From: a virus
Length of the DNA: 25,797 bases
Direction: 5' to 3' (one strand)
IMG/VR virus record: IMGVR_UViG_3300045411_000518
Span: 1-25,797 of that record
A program made the translations under genes and the position numbers. Of the stretch, positions 21,507-25,797 are shown piece by piece. Numbering within the stretch: position 1 is the first letter of the stretch; the number at the start of each line of letters is the position of its first letter. The notes under the pieces are model-generated. The model ran no database searches. It was not told the origin of the DNA and saw only the letters and a list, made by a program, of their open reading frames with translations.

Positions 21507-23384
21507 GTGAGTTTCAGAAAAATCCAACTTATTAATCCTACTGATATCGGTTGTCCAGATGCTGGTCATATTTATCTTGGTAGAGATTCTATAGGAATTT
21601 GGGAAAAATTTGAAGATTGTACATGGCATTATATAACCACTGGCGGAACATCAGCTGCTGGATCTTCTGGCACTTCAGGTAGAGATGGATCATCTGGTTT
21701 AGATGGAACTTTCTTTGGATCAAGTGGAACATCCGGTCGCGATGGTAGTAGTGGTGTAGATGGAACTAGCGGAACTTCTGGAAGAGATGGTACAGCCGGA
21801 ACAAGTGGAACAGCTGGAACAAGTGGAACTGGTGGAACTAGTGGTACATCTGGTAGAGGAACTAGTGGTACATCTGGAACGAGTGGAACTAGCGGATATA
21901 GTGGTACAAGTGGAACTAGCGGAACTGGAGGTAGCAGTGGAACTAGCGGAACTTCTGGTGTTGGTGGAAGTAGTGGCACTAGCGGTAGTAGCGGATTTGA
22001 TGGTGGATATGGTGGAGCTACTCGTAGATGGATTTATGATAGCAGCACAAACTTACCAGCGTCAGGAAAATATTATTTGAATAATTCTAATTTAGGAGCA
22101 GTAACAAATATAAGAGTAAATAAATGGGATGCCGATGGTGATCTAGTTGGGAGTTGGTTGAGTTCGTGGAATATTCAAGGATTATTAAAGATAGAAGAAA
22201 GAGAAAATCTTACTGTTGTTGGAATATATAATGTTCCATTTAACGGAGTTACTCCGCTTGGACCGAACATATATGAAATAACAGGATTCTCAATTTATGC
22301 TTCAGCTGGTGTAGTTACAAATGGAAAATCATATTTAATATCTTATATACAAGGTGGCACAGGAAGCAGTGGCACTAGTGGTAAAGATGGTCAATTTTTA
22401 GGATCATCTGGTACTAGTGGTGTTGGTAGTAGTGGAACAAGCGGTTCTTCTGGTAAAACAGGAACAAGCGGCACAAGTGGAAAATCTGGTAGTAGTGGAA
22501 CTAGTGGAACTGGTGGTACATCAGGCACAAGTGGAACTGGAGGTACAAGTGGAACTAGCGGTTTGAGTTATGGAACTTCTGGTAGTAGTGGATGGGGGTC
22601 TATTGGAGATGCTGGAACTAGTGGCACAGGAGGAACTTCCGGAACATCAGGAACATCAGGATACGATGGTACTAGTGGAACTAGTGGCACAAGCGGTACT
22701 TCTGGAGCAACTGGTAGTAGTGGAACTTCAGGAACATCTGGTACTAGTGGTAAACAAGGTAGTAGTGGAACTAGTGGAACTGGTGGTACTAGTGGAACTA
22801 GTGGCACAAGCGGTACTTCTGGAGTAACTGGCAGTAGTGGAACTTCAGGAACATCTGGTACTAGTGGTAAACAAGGTAGTAGTGGAACTAGCGGAACTTC
22901 TGGAACAAGCGGTACGTCCGGTACTAGTGGTAAACAAGGTAGCAGTGGAACTAGCGGAACTAGTGGAACTAGTGGTACATCTGGCATGGGTAGTAGTGGT
23001 ACATCTGGCATGGGTAGTAGTGGAACTAGTGGAACTTCTGGTTCATCATCTCCAACTGGATTGATAGAATCATTAGAATTTGAATTTAGAGATTTGGATG
23101 TTGTTTCAGGACAGACCTACATATTTGATTTAAAATCTGTTTATGAATATAATATTAATTCAGTAAGTCTTCAAGGAGATATTGGTACAGGTACTACTGA
23201 TTTTTATATAAATACGACAAAAATAACTGGTTTAACTGGTTTAACATTCACCGCTACAATTCAAACATATACGGCTTCAGCATTAAATAGTGTTTCTGTA
23301 AACGATATGTTCAAATGCATCATAACGGGATTATTATCTTCTCCAACTTTAGTAAGAGGTCTAATAAAAACAACTCGAACATAA
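21507..23384 (+). CDS. Long collagen-like fibre protein
   Basis: 625 residues, paralog of fibre 1. The start is GTG (GTG AGT TTC AGA); the fibre 1 start at the same alignment position is ATG, and no ATG lies nearby, so the N-terminal match (MSFRKIQLINPTDIG) decides it. Order: anchor (1-45), G-x-y repeats (46-168), the shared GGATRRWIYD spacer (168-283), a very long G-x-y shaft (284-513) dominated by GTS with GKQ, GMG and GTG variants, and a C-terminal beta domain (ESLEFEFRDLDVVSGQTYIF to the end) unrelated to that of fibre 1. Phase breaks such as GRGTSG and GLSYGTSG interrupt the triplets and may act as hinges. The last base of its stop overlaps the next start (TAATG). Confidence 0.85.
   Translation: MSFRKIQLINPTDIGCPDAGHIYLGRDSIGIWEKFEDCTWHYITTGGTSAAGSSGTSGRDGSSGLDGTFFGSSGTSGRDGSSGVDGTSGTSGRDGTAGTSGTAGTSGTGGTSGTSGRGTSGTSGTSGTSGYSGTSGTSGTGGSSGTSGTSGVGGSSGTSGSSGFDGGYGGATRRWIYDSSTNLPASGKYYLNNSNLGAVTNIRVNKWDADGDLVGSWLSSWNIQGLLKIEERENLTVVGIYNVPFNGVTPLGPNIYEITGFSIYASAGVVTNGKSYLISYIQGGTGSSGTSGKDGQFLGSSGTSGVGSSGTSGSSGKTGTSGTSGKSGSSGTSGTGGTSGTSGTGGTSGTSGLSYGTSGSSGWGSIGDAGTSGTGGTSGTSGTSGYDGTSGTSGTSGTSGATGSSGTSGTSGTSGKQGSSGTSGTGGTSGTSGTSGTSGVTGSSGTSGTSGTSGKQGSSGTSGTSGTSGTSGTSGKQGSSGTSGTSGTSGTSGMGSSGTSGMGSSGTSGTSGSSSPTGLIESLEFEFRDLDVVSGQTYIFDLKSVYEYNINSVSLQGDIGTGTTDFYINTTKITGLTGLTFTATIQTYTASALNSVSVNDMFKCIITGLLSSPTLVRGLIKTTRT
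22668..22901 (+). repeat. 117-bp tandem duplication inside the collagen-like shaft
   Basis: Two adjacent copies, 22668-22784 and 22785-22901, differ at only a few bases (for example GGAGCAACTGGT against GGAGTAACTGGC). Each encodes 39 residues, exactly 13 G-x-y triplets, including a GKQGSSG unit. A third partial copy follows near 22920. Confidence 0.8.
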
Positions 23385-24082
23385 TGAAAAAATTTTTGTT
23401 TATACCTAGAATTGGTGGTGTGTCTCCATGTGGAATTTTTTTTCAAACAAGTAATAGTCCAACACAAGTGTTTTCATATGATGTAAATAATCAAATATCA
23501 ACTTTTAGATTTAGTGGAACAACTGCTGCTGTTGATATTGCCACAACTAGTGATCGATTATGGTTAGATGTTTACGGCACCACTTATGAATATATTATAA
23601 CATTAAATCCTTTCACTTATTCTTATAATAGGACGATTACCATGTCTGGTGGAAATAGTAATGGATTATGTGCAAAAGATAATACTCATTTAATTGGATC
23701 ACAAGGAAATGGTATTTATAGTTTTGATATTAGTTCCAATCCAGCTCCAGCTAATTTAATTTTCAATATGCAAAGTGGAAGAAATATGACTGGAGATTTG
23801 TTTTATAACTCTGCTTTGGATAGATATATTATATCAAATTATAATTTAACCAACTATTATATTACAGAATATGCTTCTGATGGAACAGTTATAAAAGATT
23901 TATCTGTCACTCAAACTGATATTTATGGACTTTATGTTGAAAGTGGAGATATTTATGCTATTTGTGGAAGTGGAGATATCTATATTGTAGGTTCAAGTGG
24001 ATTAACATTTGTAAATAATTGTGGGTTATCTGTTTATGGCGCATCTCAGCATCCAGCTTGTACACAGGTTGTATTACCATGA
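23384..24082 (+). CDS. Beta-propeller-like protein after fibre 2, possible adhesin
   Basis: 232 residues from ATG 23384, which overlaps the fibre 2 stop by one base (TAATG), so translation is coupled. An upstream in-frame start at 23315 lies inside fibre 2 and is rejected. The opening MKKFLFIPRIGGVSPCGIFF is not a convincing signal peptide. The body has repeated short beta blades (VFSYDVNNQISTFRFSG, YEYIITLNPFTYSYNRTI, IYSFDISSNPAPANLIFNM, YITEYASDGTVIKDLSV), the pattern of a propeller-like sensor or receptor-binding domain. Placed after the fibre as the 229-residue gene follows fibre 1, it may be the tip subunit of fibre 2. Family not recognised. Confidence 0.75.
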   Translation: MKKFLFIPRIGGVSPCGIFFQTSNSPTQVFSYDVNNQISTFRFSGTTAAVDIATTSDRLWLDVYGTTYEYIITLNPFTYSYNRTITMSGGNSNGLCAKDNTHLIGSQGNGIYSFDISSNPAPANLIFNMQSGRNMTGDLFYNSALDRYIISNYNLTNYYITEYASDGTVIKDLSVTQTDIYGLYVESGDIYAICGSGDIYIVGSSGLTFVNNCGLSVYGASQHPACTQVVLP

Positions 24083-24167
24083 TATAATTTGATTACAGCC
24101 GAAAGATGGATATATATCGGGCAAATACGTAAAATACATTAAACTTTATTGTAAATATTTAATAATA

Positions 24168-24183
24168 TTTATATAAAAATAAA
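24168..24183 (+). promoter_or_regulatory. Promoter-like TTTATATAAAAATAAA before GT25 gene
   Basis: TTTATATAAAAATAAA ends eight bases before ATG 24192, preceded by TTTAATAATA. It is close to, but does not match, the TTTAATATATAG motif or the T4 late TATAAATA. The 109-base gap before it contains no other structure that I can support. Confidence 0.35.
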
Positions 24184-24191
24184 TTATCGCC

Positions 24192-24851
24192 ATGGAATAT
24201 AATAAAGTTTGGGATTTTTTCGAGGAAATCTATTGTATAAATTTGGATCACAGAACAGATAGATGGGAAAGGGTTCAAAAAGAATTTGATAGTGTCGGTG
24301 TTTTATCAAAAGTTCAAAGATTTTCAGCTATTAAACATCCAGATGGTAGATTAGGTTTAATTAAATCTAATCTAGAAATACTCAAAATTGCCAAAGAAAA
24401 AGGATTAAATAATGTTTTAATTTTTGAAGATGATGTTCATTTTTTAAATGATACTGTTGGAATACTTACAAAAGCTATAGAACAACTTGGAAAATTAGAT
24501 TGGTGGCTTCTTTATTTAGGAGCAAATACACACGAACCGCTTCAACCATTTGTTCGTTCAAAACCAAATATTTTAGTTTTAAAAAACGCTTTTGCTACAC
24601 ACTCAGTCGCCCATAGTAAAAATACTTATGATTTTTTTATTAGAAAATTTGAAGGTATGGAAAAAGTTGAATTCCAAGACACTTTAGATGTTTGGTTTGC
24701 TGGTAATTTTCAAAGAAAAAACTTATGTTTTGTGGTAAATCCTATAATCACAACTCAATTTGATTCTTACTCAGATATAGAAAAAAAAGTAGTTAATTAT
24801 TCTTTTATTGAAGAAAGATTCAAAAATAATACTAAAAATTTAAAGTTCTAA
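24192..24851 (+). CDS. GT25-type glycosyltransferase
   Basis: 219 residues with the family 25 layout: N-terminal YCINLDHRTDRWERVQKEF (14-32), a SNLEILKIAKEKGLNNVLIFEDDVHF stretch (59-84) with the metal-binding EDD (79-81), DWWLLYLGAN (103-112) and FATHSVAHSKNTYDFF. GT25 enzymes use nucleotide sugars and include bacterial LPS/LOS galactosyltransferases and the animal and Mimivirus collagen galactosyltransferases. The length is typical for a single-domain bacterial type; no membrane segment or signal peptide. It follows two collagen-like fibre genes, so the fibre shaft is a plausible acceptor (inference). An alternative acceptor is a host surface sugar or another virion protein. Confidence 0.85.
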   Translation: MEYNKVWDFFEEIYCINLDHRTDRWERVQKEFDSVGVLSKVQRFSAIKHPDGRLGLIKSNLEILKIAKEKGLNNVLIFEDDVHFLNDTVGILTKAIEQLGKLDWWLLYLGANTHEPLQPFVRSKPNILVLKNAFATHSVAHSKNTYDFFIRKFEGMEKVEFQDTLDVWFAGNFQRKNLCFVVNPIITTQFDSYSDIEKKVVNYSFIEERFKNNTKNLKF

Positions 24852-25036
24852 ATTAATATATAAATGAAAACAATACAAATGAGACAAATTGTTATCATTA
24901 AATTTTTTTTAAGACCAACTGCACATTGTGCAAATGGATGCTAAATACGCCGCCAAAAATGGCGGTGTTAAAAAAATTATAAGTAATAGTAATATATCAT
25001 AATTTTGCATAATTTTTATATAAAATTGATTTTCAT
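24852..25036. other. Intergenic region with a GC-rich hairpin and a possible 26-aa frame
   Basis: A TTAATATATA motif (24853-24862) is directly followed by a frame of 26 residues (24864-24944, MKTIQMRQIV ... HCANGC). Next comes a hairpin, ACGCCGCC (24947-24954) and GGCGGTGT (24961-24968) with an AAAAAT loop, followed by A residues and not a T-run. Further AT-rich sequence with AATATATCATAATTTTG leads to the zinc-ribbon gene. The hairpin could be a processing or stability element, or part of a small RNA. Confidence 0.4.
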
Positions 25037-25492
25037 ATGGGTAGTATAATTGATAATACAAAATGTCCTCGTTGTGGTAACGAAGAGGCTCACAACGAAT
25101 TTTATTATAAAAGCGGTGAGGAATATATTTTTTGTGATAAATGTGGTTATAATTTGAGTATCGAATTGGTTAGAGATGAAAATAAAAATGTTCAAAAGAA
25201 TAAAAACGGAGAATATAAATATAAAAAAACAGAAAATTCTCCTTATGCTACATATCGTATAGATACATATAGAGGATTTGGTAGTTTGGGTACTTTAGAT
25301 AGTAAAGAAGGAGTTAAAGATCTTAAAAAATATGCTAAAGAAAGAGCATATAACGATGGTGTATCTTCCATAGAGGTGTCAAGATATGACAAAGATAAAG
25401 AAAAAATTATAAAAAAGAAATTTAAAATACCAGAAGGGAAACGTATTATCACTCCAGATGATCCATATGGTGAGGAGAATTGGGAATCTTAA
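25037..25492 (+). CDS. Zinc-ribbon protein of unknown function
   Basis: 151 residues. An N-terminal four-Cys zinc ribbon is formed by CPRCG (C10, C13) and CDKCG (C33, C36). It is the type found in DNA- or RNA-binding phage proteins such as primase or transcription-related ribbons. The remainder is charged: a DSKEGVKDLKKYAKERAYNDG helix, a basic KEKIIKKKFKIPEGKR strand and an acidic end (DDPYGEENWES). A possible reading is a small nucleic-acid-binding regulator, without support beyond the ribbon. The start follows a TATATAAAATTG stretch. Its stop overlaps the stop of the convergent minus-strand gene by four bases. Confidence 0.72.
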   Translation: MGSIIDNTKCPRCGNEEAHNEFYYKSGEEYIFCDKCGYNLSIELVRDENKNVQKNKNGEYKYKKTENSPYATYRIDTYRGFGSLGTLDSKEGVKDLKKYAKERAYNDGVSSIEVSRYDKDKEKIIKKKFKIPEGKRIITPDDPYGEENWES

Positions 25493-25797
25493 TCGTATCT
25501 ATCTATTAAAGGTTTAATTAAAAGATAGGTTAGATAACATACAAAACTGCCTATAAATCCGTATAATATATAATATAAATCTGACCAATAATATACGAAT
25601 AACATTCTTTGATGAGCTAAAATTATTAATTGTATTATTAAAGACATCCAAAAACCAGTACATTGACTACAAGTAATAAATTTTGCTAAAAATTTATTTT
25701 TATTTTTAATATAATTTCTCATACCTTTAAATAAAAAAGAAACATTTATTATTAGTGTAGATCCAATTACGGCCAATAAGAATATTAAAAAATCCAT
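25489..25797 (-). CDS. Small membrane protein, DUF1360-like (possibly 5' partial)
   Basis: 102 residues on the minus strand. The frame begins with an ATG exactly at the window edge, so the true start may lie further out. Three membrane segments are visible: residues 2-24, about 49-62 and about 72-94. Between the first two lies FITCSQCTGFWMSL, a CxxC-x-GFW signature that resembles the DUF1360 proteins found in phages and Bacillus (CPxCxxFW). Function of that family is unknown. It is convergent with the zinc-ribbon gene and marks a change of coding direction. Confidence 0.7.
   Translation of the reverse strand: MDFLIFLLAVIGSTLIINVSFLFKGMRNYIKNKNKFLAKFITCSQCTGFWMSLIIQLIILAHQRMLFVYYWSDLYYILYGFIGSFVCYLTYLLIKPLIDRYD

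Noticed and set aside
21629-23011. Minus-strand frames rich in Val, Pro and Leu (21629-21979, 22568-23011)
   Set aside because: They are mirror translations of the GTS repeats in the fibre gene; the composition is explained fully by the repeat and no start signal is present.
18321-23045. Regular short repeats that could suggest a CRISPR array
   Set aside because: The units are nine-base in-frame coding repeats (GTS) without unique spacers of constant length.
23315-23383. Upstream start for the protein after fibre 2
   Set aside because: It lies inside fibre 2; the TAATG junction gives a normal coupled start at 23384.
24947-24968. Hairpin as a rho-independent terminator
   Set aside because: The stem is good but it is followed by A residues and not a T-run on the plus strand; on the minus strand no T-run follows either.
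1-25797. Stop-codon reassignment, as in some large phages
   Set aside because: TAA, TAG and TGA all terminate well-aligned genes here (for example TGA at 16221 and 24082, TAG at 8091).

Overview
The window reads as part of the late (virion) region of a large, AT-rich tailed phage of the T4-like myovirus type. The diagnostic genes are recognisable from conserved motifs: a gp55-like late sigma factor, gp4 head-completion protein, gp20 portal, a gp21 prohead protease fused to a scaffold (gp22-like) half, and the gp23 major capsid protein, in T4-like order. Starts are preceded by A-rich stretches and not by Shine-Dalgarno sequences, and collagen-like GTS-repeat fibres are abundant. This points, by inference, to a Bacteroidota host. 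TAA, TAG and TGA all act as stops, so no code change is seen.

Layout. Positions 1-3964 hold a tandem array of four paralogous proteins of unknown function. The first is cut by the window edge and the fourth is split by a one-base frameshift. Two of them start with a peptide resembling the T4 capsid-targeting sequence, ending in LNE before Ala, so they may be packaged in the head and trimmed by the phage's own protease. Positions 4021-6728 hold two small unknown genes, a disordered repeat protein and a 429-residue protein closed by a strong terminator. A lone TnpB gene (IS200/IS605 type, RNA-guided nuclease family) sits at 6853-8091, followed by the late sigma factor, gp4, an unknown gene and the portal (8295-11854). 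A minus-strand homing-endonuclease-like gene plus a 52-residue gene that overlaps its end interrupt the head operon (11920-13696). The protease-scaffold fusion and the major capsid protein follow (13825-18030), ending in a perfect-palindrome terminator. Positions 18171-24082 are a fibre/adhesin module: two paralogous collagen-like fibres, one carrying seven delta-60 repeats, each followed by a small beta-rich protein. A GT25-type glycosyltransferase, a zinc-ribbon protein and a minus-strand membrane protein close the window.

How it may work together. The sigma factor probably reads a TTTAATATATAG-like motif found upstream of many genes here. The protease would mature gp23, the scaffold and the candidate internal proteins at (L/I/M)-x-E sites. 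The GT25 enzyme next to Thr/Ser-rich collagen-like fibres is a candidate fibre-glycosylating enzyme. The last three statements are inferences.
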